Source: Hungatella sp. UBA3048
Lineage (GTDB): Bacteria; Bacillota; Clostridia; Lachnospirales; Lachnospiraceae
DNA: 64,000 nt
NCBI GenBank assembly: GCA_002367105.1
Contig: DFCS01000020.1
Coordinates: 62,001 to 126,000 of the forward strand
Direction of reading: 5' to 3'
Positions 33,011 to 40,495 of this stretch are shown in pieces. A program made the translations under genes and the position numbers. A model generated the notes under the pieces. It did not search any database, was not told the DNA's origin, and was given only the letters and a program-made list of their open reading frames with translations. Within the stretch, counting starts at the first letter, position 1. Each line of letters opens with the position of its first letter.

Positions 33011-34298
33011 AGCATACAAAGACAGTTCTCTCGGTTTTACGACCAGACAGCTCCATGCTGGATATAATCCAGGAGAGCATTACCGTTCTAAAGCGGTTCC
33101 GATTTATCATACCGCAGCCTTTGAACTGGGTGATTTTGACCGGTGCACCAGGCTTTTCGACTATTCGGAAGAGGGTCATTCTTATGTAAGATTCTCCAAT
33201 CCTACAAATGATGTGCTTGAAAAAAGAATAGCATCCTTAGAGGGCGGAAGTGCAGCCCTTTCCCTAAGCTCAGGCATGGCAGCCATTTCCAATACATTTT
33301 TGAATCTTGCAGCAGCAGGGGATGAGATTGCGGCGGTTCAGACTTTATACGGCGGGAGCACTACACTGCTGAATAAAATCCTGCCCGAATATGGGATCAG
33401 AGGCCGGTTCATAGAGGACGAAAACGATATTGAATCCTATAAGCGGGCAATCAATGAGAAAACAAAAGCCATTTATATTGAAAGCCTCGGAAATCCGGGA
33501 ATGAATATCGTAGATATTGAGGCCATTGCAAACCTTGCCCATGAAAACGGCATTCCCCTGGTTATTGACAATACCTTCGCAACTCCTTATCTCATCAAGG
33601 CTTTCGACTACGGTGCCGACATTTTATGCTATTCCGCTACGAAATATCTTGCGGGTCATGGTACTATCATCGCGGGGCTTGTGGTGGAAAAGGGAGGTTT
33701 CGATTGGCATAACGGGAAATTTCCTCAGTTTGATTCTTTTTATGAAGAGTATAAGGACTCAATCGGAGAGGAAGAGCTGAGAAAAAATATCTTTACCAAG
33801 AGGCTCCGCATCCGGTATCTGACGGACTTCGGATCCCATCTCAGCCCGACCAATGCCTTTTATCTCCTGCAGGGTATGGAAACCCTGTCCCTTCGCATGG
33901 AACGCCATGTGGAAAATGCCCTTAAGGTGGCACAATTCCTGGAAAGCCATCCGCAGATCCTGCAGGTATCCTACCCAGGATTGGAGAGCAGCCCATATTA
34001 TAACCTGGCGAAAAAATATTTTCCGAAAGGTTCCGGCGCAATACTGTCTATCCGCCTAAAAGGAGGCCTGGAGGCAGCCAAGAAGGTGTTGGAGCGGGTT
34101 CGTATTTTCGATTACATGGTAAACGTGGGAGATGCAAAGTCTTTGATCGTACATTCCGCAACCTCCACACATTTCGGCCAGTCGAAGGAGCAAAGGGAAA
34201 AAGCAGGAGTTTATGACGATACACTTCGCTTGTCCGTGGGCATTGAAGATTCGGAAGACCTTATCGCAGATTTGAGGCAGGCATTGGATTCGTTATAG
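33000..34298 (+). CDS. O-acetylhomoserine sulfhydrylase (Cys/Met-metabolism PLP enzyme)
   Basis: Fold-type I PLP enzyme, 432 residues; start ATG 33000 lies inside the permease gene behind AAAAGGTGG. It converts O-acetylhomoserine with sulfide or methanethiol to homocysteine or methionine in its family. Visible motifs are FTTRQLHAGY (13-22), YHTAAFELGD, SLSSGMAAISN (88-98), ESLGNPGMNI (161-170) and Lys215 in YSATKYLAGHGT for the Schiff base. The length and the KPVPIY-like segment KAVPIYHTAAF fit OAH sulfhydrylases rather than cystathionine synthases of about 380 residues. Coupling to a transporter suggests use of sulfur from the imported substrate. The specific donor is inferred only. Confidence 0.88.
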   Translation: MSYEAYKDSSLGFTTRQLHAGYNPGEHYRSKAVPIYHTAAFELGDFDRCTRLFDYSEEGHSYVRFSNPTNDVLEKRIASLEGGSAALSLSSGMAAISNTFLNLAAAGDEIAAVQTLYGGSTTLLNKILPEYGIRGRFIEDENDIESYKRAINEKTKAIYIESLGNPGMNIVDIEAIANLAHENGIPLVIDNTFATPYLIKAFDYGADILCYSATKYLAGHGTIIAGLVVEKGGFDWHNGKFPQFDSFYEEYKDSIGEEELRKNIFTKRLRIRYLTDFGSHLSPTNAFYLLQGMETLSLRMERHVENALKVAQFLESHPQILQVSYPGLESSPYYNLAKKYFPKGSGAILSIRLKGGLEAAKKVLERVRIFDYMVNVGDAKSLIVHSATSTHFGQSKEQREKAGVYDDTLRLSVGIEDSEDLIADLRQALDSL

Positions 34299-34359
34299 GA
34301 GTAAAAAGAAAAAAGGCATTAAATAAAAGGGGCTGTAAAAAAACTCCCCTGAAAGAAAG

Positions 34360-34392
34360 ATCGCTGAAGTCGTGAGACTTCAGCGATTTTTT
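34360..34392 (+). terminator. Terminator after the sulfhydrylase gene
   Basis: ATCGCTGAAGTC (34360-34371) pairs perfectly with GACTTCAGCGAT (34376-34387), followed by TTTTTT. It ends the OpuC-like operon, inside the MITE-like element. Confidence 0.85.
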
Positions 34393-34593
34393 GGTATAAT
34401 TAATTATACCGTGATAAGGTTTTTGAAAAACTTTCTGTATTGATTGATTCTATGAACATCAATTGATAGCTGCATAAAAACGGCATCAAGATGGGGGCTC
34501 TGCCTTGGATTCCCAAGGGTTACTTTGTGTACACATTTTTATCAAAACTGTAATAACATAATTATTTATCCATGCAAAATCACAAATAAATCT

Positions 34594-34639
34594 AAAAAAA
34601 GGATTCATTCCAGCGTTCACTGATATGAATCCTTTTTTT
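34594..34639 (-). terminator. Bidirectional terminator, serving the minus-strand amidohydrolase
   Basis: AAAAAAAGGATTCAT (34594-34608) pairs with ATGAATCCTTTTTTT (34625-34639), so T-runs follow on both strands. It lies 57 bases past the amidohydrolase stop codon. Confidence 0.8.
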
Positions 34640-34695
34640 AAGGACTTATTTTACAGCCCCTTTTGTCGTGAATCTTATTTAATACATTGGTTTCC

Positions 34696-36240
34696 TTAGA
34701 TTGTACGATAGACAATTTTGCCATCCACCAGTGTCAGGCATACTTTGATATCGCGCACATGTTCCATCGGGGTCTCAAATACATTTCCATCCAGAACTGC
34801 GATATCTGCCAGATTACCGGCTTTAAGGGTGCCCAGTTGATTTTCGCAGCCCAGGTTGTATTGACCGCCGTAGGTCCAGGCTTTTAATAGCTCAGCTGCA
34901 GTCAGGGTGTTCTCTTTGTTAAAGGGTGCACCTCCTTCGGGAAACAGGGCACCTACCGTGTGATAGATGGATTCTGGAATATCGTCATAGAGCAGCGGCA
35001 GATCCGTACCGCAGGAGATCATCACGCCGCTATCAACCATTTTCCGGCGGTTCCAGTAGTTTTTGCCGCGTTCCTGGCCTATATTCTTCTGAATCATTGC
35101 CAGTTTACCGTCCCGGTCTGCAATGGACATGATCTGGGGATAGACCTCTGCCACTATGCCGAGAACTCCCATACGCTCCAGATCAGCAGGATCCGAGCAC
35201 TCTAAGTCTGTAATTGCATGACGGTTTTTTATCTTACCGTCCGGTCCCCTTTGGCACTGGTCAAAAATATCTATGGTCCTGCAGATGGCTCCGTCACCCT
35301 GGGCATGAAGAGAAAAGCGGAAGTTCTCACTGTCGGCTGATAGGGTATCCTTTCTTAAACCTTCCCAATCGATATCCTTGGTACAGCAGGTATCTGCACA
35401 GAGGTAAGGTGATTTCATTTCACCTTCCAGCTGACTGATGGATCCGTCGGTCATCTGGTTATAACCTGAGAAGTGTACAAAACTGCCAGAGAAGGAATCC
35501 CGCATCTCCTTTCCATATTCTAGATTCATGGGGAAGCCAACAGGCTGACTCATGAAATGCACTCTGGCGGTAAGGGCATTCTCCTGTTCTAATTTCTTAA
35601 ATTCTTCTGTAAAACCGTAGAAATCGTCAAAGCCCATTTCTTTGATTGAAGTAATTCCCCTTGAATTCATCATGGACAGATATTTCCTGAATTCCGGAAC
35701 GGAAAAGTCCTTCTGCCCTAGAATATACTTCAGAAGACGCCAGTAGCTTTCTGACCAGCAGGTGTCCGGAGTGAATCGGTAATCCCTATAGGCGGCGCTG
35801 TTCATATAGCAGCTTTCCCCTCCCTCCATAAAGAGGATAACAGGCGTGTCCCCGAATTCCTGATCCAGCCGGTCGCAGCTTAGCTCCGTGAAGCCGGGCT
35901 GCACCCCTCTTGCCAGAACTGTTGCGCCTGGGACAAGTGTTTTCTGATAAGCTTTAGCAGCTGCTATCGTCTGACCAGCATTTTGGCATGTGCTTAAATC
36001 AGCACCAGCGATGGTCAGCAGATATCCACTGAAGAAGCAGTGTACATCCGTAAAGCCCGGACAAATGAGCTTGTCTCGCAGATCCAGTACCTGTGTGTCC
36101 GGTCCGGCGTACTCCGCGCCGTCCGAGGGACCTGCGGCCATGATATGATTGCCTGATATGGCAACGAAACCTGCCTCCGGAGCGGAAGCAAGGCCTGAGA
36201 AGACAGCGTTGGAACGTAAAAGAATGTCAGCTTTCTGCAT
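34696..36240 (-). CDS. YtcJ-like amidohydrolase with altered metal motif
   Basis: Member of the amidohydrolase superfamily (Amidohydro_3, YtcJ-like), which hydrolyses amide or related bonds with a mononuclear or dinuclear metal site. Start at 36240 (MQKADILLRS) because AAAGGAGG precedes it on the minus strand; 514 residues. N-terminal composite beta domain, then CPGFTDVHCFF, where the usual H-x-H is H67-C-F69: the second metal His is missing. Further family blocks are GITSIKEMGFDDFYGF, FRFSLHAQGDGAI (His), HAITDLECSD, ISCGTDLPL (Asp) and a C-terminal GTLKAGNLADIAVLDG. Substrate unknown. Its own promoter (36313-36341) and terminator make it monocistronic, facing away from the frl region. Confidence 0.82.
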   Translation of the reverse strand: MQKADILLRSNAVFSGLASAPEAGFVAISGNHIMAAGPSDGAEYAGPDTQVLDLRDKLICPGFTDVHCFFSGYLLTIAGADLSTCQNAGQTIAAAKAYQKTLVPGATVLARGVQPGFTELSCDRLDQEFGDTPVILFMEGGESCYMNSAAYRDYRFTPDTCWSESYWRLLKYILGQKDFSVPEFRKYLSMMNSRGITSIKEMGFDDFYGFTEEFKKLEQENALTARVHFMSQPVGFPMNLEYGKEMRDSFSGSFVHFSGYNQMTDGSISQLEGEMKSPYLCADTCCTKDIDWEGLRKDTLSADSENFRFSLHAQGDGAICRTIDIFDQCQRGPDGKIKNRHAITDLECSDPADLERMGVLGIVAEVYPQIMSIADRDGKLAMIQKNIGQERGKNYWNRRKMVDSGVMISCGTDLPLLYDDIPESIYHTVGALFPEGGAPFNKENTLTAAELLKAWTYGGQYNLGCENQLGTLKAGNLADIAVLDGNVFETPMEHVRDIKVCLTLVDGKIVYRTI

Positions 36241-36312
36241 AATGCAGCCTCCTTTGAAAAAAAGTTGATAATACTGATGAGTTATTAATAATTTCAAACC
36301 AATTCTTGTGCC

Positions 36313-36341
36313 ATCATAACACAGCAAAAATTTGTATTCAA
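36313..36341 (-). promoter_or_regulatory. Promoter of the minus-strand amidohydrolase
   Basis: On the minus strand TTGAAT (36341-36336) and TATGAT (36318-36313) are 17 bases apart, about 75 bases upstream of the start codon. Confidence 0.6.
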
Positions 36342-36962
36342 TCAAAAAAGCGATTTATAATAAAATTTGTTATAAAAGTATAAAAAATATGTAATAAAAT
36401 ATACAAAGTGCATAAAATAGAAAGACAAGTGGGCGAAAAAATCGGAATAACATAGATGCCAATTTTTATTTTTACAAGTTAAAAGTGGTATCTTAATAAC
36501 GTTGACATATATATGTTTTATAAATGGTTGACGCTTGTGTTCTGATCAGAAAAATATCTCATACAAAAAAGGCTTATTGTCATGCCACGTCTCTATGCCA
36601 TCTTGTGATGCCATGTATTTTCCGGATAATGGTAGGAAGATATGACACACAACAGAACGGATCTTTATTTGCTGCAAGGAGGCGGTGACGACAGATATAA
36701 AGCAGGCTGGATACGGACTAGCGTACATTGAATGACGGAAGGCATGTGCGTGAAGACTTATTAAAAAGATTAAGCTGGAAGCAGAGAATCCATCGTCACT
36801 GGGTTGTACACTACGGCGGACGTAGGGTGATGAAGCTTTGGTATAAATATTATTTTGACATATATACATTAATAGATTAATTGAGAGCGAAGGGCTTTGT
36901 AACATATGGTGTATGTGTAATATGCACTATTGTATGGGATAAAATATGTGAAAAATGATAAA
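36342..36962. other. Non-coding gap before the frl region
   Basis: About 620 bases with no convincing gene. Further TTGAC(A/G) boxes occur at 36502, 36528 and 36855 without good -10 partners. A short protein-like frame (about 36640-36730, including the residues LLQGGGDDRYKAGW) ends quickly at a stop; it may be a gene remnant. AT-rich repeats of GACATATATA occur at 36505 and 36858, possibly regulator sites. Confidence 0.35.
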
Positions 36963-36991
36963 TTGACACTAATACATTGATTTGATATACT
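36963..36991 (+). promoter_or_regulatory. Promoter of the first frl-type operon
   Basis: Consensus TTGACA (36963-36968), 17-base spacer, TATACT (36986-36991). The start site would be near 36998, about 50 bases before the kinase start codon. Confidence 0.72.
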
Positions 36992-37046
36992 GCAAGTGGT
37001 ATGAAAAAGATAAAACATGTATAATAAAAATTGGAGGAGAGGAAAA

Positions 37047-37841
37047 ATGAGGGTTGCTGCAATGGGAGATAACTGCATTGATGTGTATGACCGGATTGGG
37101 AGGAAATATCCAACCGGCAATGTAGTAGACACTGGTGTCAATATTCAGAAGCTGGGAGTTCCTGTATCCATTATCAGTACCACCGGTTCCGATGAAAATG
37201 GAAAGTGGATGGTGGAGGCACTGTCCAAGGAAGGGCTGGATTTGAGCCGTTTCAAAGTGGGAGTCGGGCCTACTGCCATCACTTACATGGACATGGATGG
37301 GCTGGACCGGGTGCACGGTGATTATGTTGAGGGGGTGCTGGAACATATTGAGTTTGACGATGAGGATGTCCGCTTTGCCGCTGCCCATGACCTGGTGCAT
37401 ACCGCACTGTGGGGAAAGGCGGAGGATGCCTTGCCGAAAATCCGCCAGCTTTCCGGCGCGCAGATCAGCTTTGACTACGCAGACAGGCTGGACCACGAAC
37501 TGGTTGAGAAAACCCTGCCTTATGTAGACTATGGATTTTATTCCTACCATAAGGAACGGGATGCTTTTATTGAATCCTACCTGAAGGATAAGGTGGACAG
37601 AGGTATGAAGGTTGCGGTGGCCACCTTTGGTCATAAGGGAAGCCTGGCCTATGACGGCTACCGGTTTTATGAGGGAGGCATTTATCCTGCAAGTGTGGTG
37701 AATACTGTGGGCGCGGGCGACAGCTTTATTGCTGGATTCCTCTACGAAATTCTTAATGGGTCGGACATTGAAACATGCCTGGACACAGGTGCGAAGATAG
37801 CTGCCAAAGTGGTCAGTACCTTCAATCCTTGGGAGGAATAA
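37047..37841 (+). CDS. PfkB-family sugar kinase, FrlD-like paralogue
   Basis: Ribokinase-family enzyme, 264 residues, start behind TTGGAGGAGAGG. It resembles fructoselysine 6-kinase FrlD: AAMGDNCIDVYDRIG at the N-terminus, GDYVEGVLEHIEF, ALWGKAEDALP and the catalytic signature NTVGAGDSFIAGF with the base Asp. It differs from the second kinase at 42718 in the substrate loop: YPTGNVVDTGVNIQKLG here versus YPGGNPVNVAVYFVRLG there, so it has lost the G-G-N pattern. This suggests another Amadori-type or sugar substrate. It leads a transcript containing the pseudogene, frlC, an amidohydrolase, YjbQ and an APC permease. Confidence 0.85.
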   Translation: MRVAAMGDNCIDVYDRIGRKYPTGNVVDTGVNIQKLGVPVSIISTTGSDENGKWMVEALSKEGLDLSRFKVGVGPTAITYMDMDGLDRVHGDYVEGVLEHIEFDDEDVRFAAAHDLVHTALWGKAEDALPKIRQLSGAQISFDYADRLDHELVEKTLPYVDYGFYSYHKERDAFIESYLKDKVDRGMKVAVATFGHKGSLAYDGYRFYEGGIYPASVVNTVGAGDSFIAGFLYEILNGSDIETCLDTGAKIAAKVVSTFNPWEE

Positions 37842-37845
37842 GAAG

Positions 37846-38147
37846 ATGAGAAAACGGGTTCTCTGTTATGGTGATTCCAATACATGGGGCTGCCTGCCAA
37901 AGACCGGATCCAGATACGAGGAGTGTCCGGTATCCAGGAGTTATCGCTGAAACGCTGGGAGATCAATACCGTGTTGTGGAGGAAGGGTTAAACGGACGGA
38001 CTACTGTTTTCTCCGTCCGGATGGAGCCGGAACGGAATCCATCTGAGTGTTCAAGGACACAAGGCATTGGGAAAAGCAATTGCAGCAATCATTAAAGAAC
38101 ATGAACAAAGTCAACTTACTAAGCTTCTTAAGTATCAGATTAATTAA
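37846..38147 (+). pseudogene. SGNH/GDSL-hydrolase pseudogene
   Basis: A decayed esterase-type gene in the frl operon. The start MRKRVLCYGDSNTWG is the typical block I of SGNH hydrolases with the catalytic Ser. After about 25 codons the frame shifts: RYPGVIAETLGDQY and VVEEGLNGRTTVFS continue in another frame. Then most of the catalytic core is absent, and the C-terminal block HLSVQGHKALGKAIAAIIKE, with the catalytic His-type D-x-x-H region, resumes near 38040 in a third frame to TAA at 38145-38147. The pieces together cover only about a half of the usual 200-220 residues. So at least a frameshift and an internal deletion have occurred. Confidence 0.8.
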
Positions 38148-38218
38148 GTTGGCATGTATCGCACATAAGCGGTCTACATACAACCGTAGCGTGCCCATAA
38201 CAAAGGGGGTAATTAATA

Positions 38219-39049
38219 ATGAAACTTGGAATGTTTACATCTGGTTACCAGCGCAATCCGCTGGAACACTGCTTTCTGGACGCAAAGCGTTTCGGCTATG
38301 ATTTCATTGAGCTGTGGGGCGGGAGACCTCACGCCTTTGCACCAGATCTGAAGGCGGGAGAGATTGAGGACGTAAAGCGCTTAATCGATAAATATCAGAT
38401 GCCGGTGCGGGGGTTCACGCCAGAGCATAACGCTTATCCTTACAATTTTATGATTGGAAGCGAGCGGCAGAGGAGTGACGCGGTGGATTATCTGAAGCTG
38501 TGTCTGGATATGGCAAAAGAAATGGGCTCTGATTATATGCTGGTGTCCCCTGCCCATGCAGGATACCTGGCAACCTATGAGGAGATATGGTCCCGCATGG
38601 TGGATACTTTAAAAGAGTTGACCGGACATGCAGAGAAGGTCGGTGTAAAGCTGGTGGTGGAGACACTCACACCCTATGAGACCAATGCGTTCAAGAGTGC
38701 CAATGACCTGATCGAGTTGTTCAAGCGCATAGATTCCCCCTATATTATGGGGATGTGCGATGTAGTGCCGCCTTTTGTCCAGCATGAAAGCATCATGGCA
38801 TACATTGACAAGCTTGGGGAAAAAATGTATCACATGCACATTATTGACGGAGTTCAGGGGACGGACAGTCACATTGTTCCCGGCGAGGGCTCCATACCGC
38901 TTCCTGAGCTGTTTAAGGAGCTAAAGGATGCCGGATATGATAAGACCGCCACATTGGAGTTGGTGACAGGATATATTAACGAACCCAGGCTGTATTCCAG
39001 GAGAGCCATAGATAACGCCCGAGCCTATATGAGAGAAGCCGGCTTCTGA
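38219..39049 (+). CDS. frlC: Fructoselysine 3-epimerase-like TIM-barrel protein FrlC
   Basis: Sugar-phosphate-isomerase/epimerase (AP endonuclease 2 fold), 276 residues. Strong FrlC likeness: MKLGMFTSGYQRNPLEHCF at the start, ELWGGRPHAFAPDLKAG, GFTPEHNAYPYNFM, LVSPAHAGYL, ETLTPYETNAF and ELVTGYINEPRLYSRRA. The metal ligands are expected at Glu (VVETLTP), Asp (CDVVPP), His (HMHIIDG) and Glu (TLELVTG). FrlC interconverts psicoselysine and fructoselysine in E. coli. The ribosome site AAAGGGGG precedes ATG by nine bases. Confidence 0.92.
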   Translation: MKLGMFTSGYQRNPLEHCFLDAKRFGYDFIELWGGRPHAFAPDLKAGEIEDVKRLIDKYQMPVRGFTPEHNAYPYNFMIGSERQRSDAVDYLKLCLDMAKEMGSDYMLVSPAHAGYLATYEEIWSRMVDTLKELTGHAEKVGVKLVVETLTPYETNAFKSANDLIELFKRIDSPYIMGMCDVVPPFVQHESIMAYIDKLGEKMYHMHIIDGVQGTDSHIVPGEGSIPLPELFKELKDAGYDKTATLELVTGYINEPRLYSRRAIDNARAYMREAGF

Positions 39050-39071
39050 CAGACAGGAAGGGAGACTTATT

Positions 39072-39956
39072 ATGTTTATTGACATTCATGTACATCCGGC
39101 GTTTTATGAGCCTATCAATGAGGACGCCAAGGTGGAGGAGTTAAGGCATGACGCCCTGGACATCCACTTAAACGGTACGGCACCACTGAAGCATATATTC
39201 AACCAGATGTGCTGTGCGGGGCTGGACCGCCTTTGTCTGCTTCCAGAAGACTACACCACAGAGCACGGCAGGCCGCTGGTTACAAATGAGGAGATTAAAA
39301 GGCTGGTGGATATGGCACCAAACCACTTTATTGGTTTCGCAGGGGTGGATCCCCTGGCCGAAGGGGCTGCAGATAAGATGGAGCATGCATTCGGTGATCT
39401 GAAACTCAAGGGTTTGAAGCTTCATCCATCCAGGCAGCATTTTTATCCGTCGGATGAGAGGCTGAATCCGATTTATGACATTTGTGAGAAGTATCACAAA
39501 CCTATAATCTTTCATAGCGGATTGTCCTGGGAGCCTAATACTCTTGCAAAATATTCCAGGCCAATAGAGTTCGAGGAACTGGCAGCCGCCAGGCCAGGCC
39601 TGAAGATCTGCCTGGCTCACTTCGGCTGGCCCTGGGTGCAGGAGACCGCTATGCTGATGCTGAAATATCCCAATGTTTATGCGGATACAGGGATTTTGTA
39701 TTTTGATAATGCTTTGGAATTTTACAAGAGGGTATTTAACCATGACATCCCTGCCACGTGGATTGACCGCAGTCTGCGGCATCAGGTAATGTTCGGAAGC
39801 AACAATCCGCGTTTCGAGCAGATCCGCATGGCGGATGCCATTTCGCGTCTGGGCTTTAGAGAGAGTACCCTGGAACTGATAAAAGGTGGTAATGCCATAG
39901 AATTCCTGGGCGGATTAGAAGATACTTTCACTCCCGATGTTTCCGGGGAAAGGTAA
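39072..39956 (+). CDS. Amidohydrolase-2-family protein in the frl region
   Basis: TIM-barrel metal enzyme of 294 residues, family Amidohydro_2 (ACMSD/LigJ-like). The intact metal motif H6-x-H8 is in MFIDIHVHPAF. Other marks are KGLKLHPSRQHFYP (about 117-130), PIIFHSGLSWEPNTLAKY, KICLAHFGWPW and FGSNNPRFEQ near the C-terminus, in place of the usual G-S-D. Members hydrolyse or decarboxylate cyclic and aromatic acids or lactones; substrate here unknown. E. coli frl has no such gene. Ribosome site AAGGGAG; 22 bases after frlC and 12 before the YjbQ gene, so tightly coupled. Confidence 0.85.
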   Translation: MFIDIHVHPAFYEPINEDAKVEELRHDALDIHLNGTAPLKHIFNQMCCAGLDRLCLLPEDYTTEHGRPLVTNEEIKRLVDMAPNHFIGFAGVDPLAEGAADKMEHAFGDLKLKGLKLHPSRQHFYPSDERLNPIYDICEKYHKPIIFHSGLSWEPNTLAKYSRPIEFEELAAARPGLKICLAHFGWPWVQETAMLMLKYPNVYADTGILYFDNALEFYKRVFNHDIPATWIDRSLRHQVMFGSNNPRFEQIRMADAISRLGFRESTLELIKGGNAIEFLGGLEDTFTPDVSGER

Positions 39957-39968
39957 GGAGGGACAACA

Positions 39969-40397
39969 GTGGTAAATACAAGTTCAATGACACTCCTGAC
40001 AACGGAATACAACCAGATGATCCGGATCACCGGTGATATCGAACAAGCCGTGAAGGAAAGTGGAATTCAAAATGGAATTGTCAACGTAATAAGCAGACAC
40101 ACAACCACCGGAATTACAGTGAATGAGTCCCTGGAATGCCTGGAAAGTGATATATCGGAGTTTCTGGCCAGGATGGCCCCAGAGGACTGGCCATACGCCC
40201 ACGCCAGGATGCTCCGTGACTACGGCTCTACGGCAGGCAATCCCACAGGTCACCTGAAATCACTTCTCACAGGGAATCACTGCCATCTTCTAGTAAGCGG
40301 GGGCTGCATTCAAAAGGGCGGGGCTCAGGAGGTTTACTTCTGCGAATTTGACGGACCGGCCCAGAGAACCATACTCATCCAGGTAATCGGGGAGTAG
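39969..40397 (+). CDS. YjbQ-family (UPF0047) protein
   Basis: Small protein of 142 residues, family UPF0047/YjbQ. It starts at GTG 39969 behind AAGGAGGG. Family marks are IVNVISRHTTTGITVNES (about 37-54), HARMLRDYGSTAGNPTGHLKSLLTG with the conserved His residues, and a terminal QEVYFCEFDGPAQRTILIQVIG. E. coli YjbQ has weak thiamine-phosphate-synthase-like activity; its true role is open. In a sugar operon, next to an amidohydrolase, a role in deglycation or lactone chemistry can be imagined but not shown. Confidence 0.9.
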   Translation: MVNTSSMTLLTTEYNQMIRITGDIEQAVKESGIQNGIVNVISRHTTTGITVNESLECLESDISEFLARMAPEDWPYAHARMLRDYGSTAGNPTGHLKSLLTGNHCHLLVSGGCIQKGGAQEVYFCEFDGPAQRTILIQVIGE

Positions 40398-40417
40398 TGG
40401 TTTCAAACAACAGCTGC

Positions 40418-40433
40418 ACGTCCATATGGACGT
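40418..40433. promoter_or_regulatory. 16-base palindrome upstream of the APC permease
   Basis: ACGTCCATATGGACGT is a perfect palindrome 60 bases before the permease start. Its symmetry and length suit a dimeric regulator; the two GntR-type genes downstream are candidates. No clear promoter accompanies it. Confidence 0.45.
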
Positions 40434-40495
40434 TAAGTGATATACAGTTAAGGGGAGCATATCTAGCAAAAATACAAATAAAAAGGAGAAAGAGT

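Larger units (their letters stand above)
34325..34664 (+). mobile_element. MITE-like element, 340 bp, with inverted ends
   Basis: The 16-base ends are perfect inverted repeats: AAAAGGGGCTGTAAAA (34325-34340) and TTTTACAGCCCCTTTT (34649-34664). Pairing continues imperfectly inward (AAACTCCC against GGACTTA). No ORF of useful size is inside. It contains three palindromes: ATCGCTGAAGTC/GACTTCAGCGAT with T-run (34360-34392), GGTATAATTAATTATACC (34393-34410) and a bidirectional terminator at 34594-34639. This fits a non-autonomous remnant of an insertion sequence that now ends both flanking transcripts. No clear target duplication was seen. Confidence 0.6.

Noticed and set aside
37047..37841. Ordinary fructokinase or ribokinase
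   Set aside because: The N-terminus and GDYVEGV block, plus linkage to frlC and an APC permease, fit an FrlD-like kinase better.
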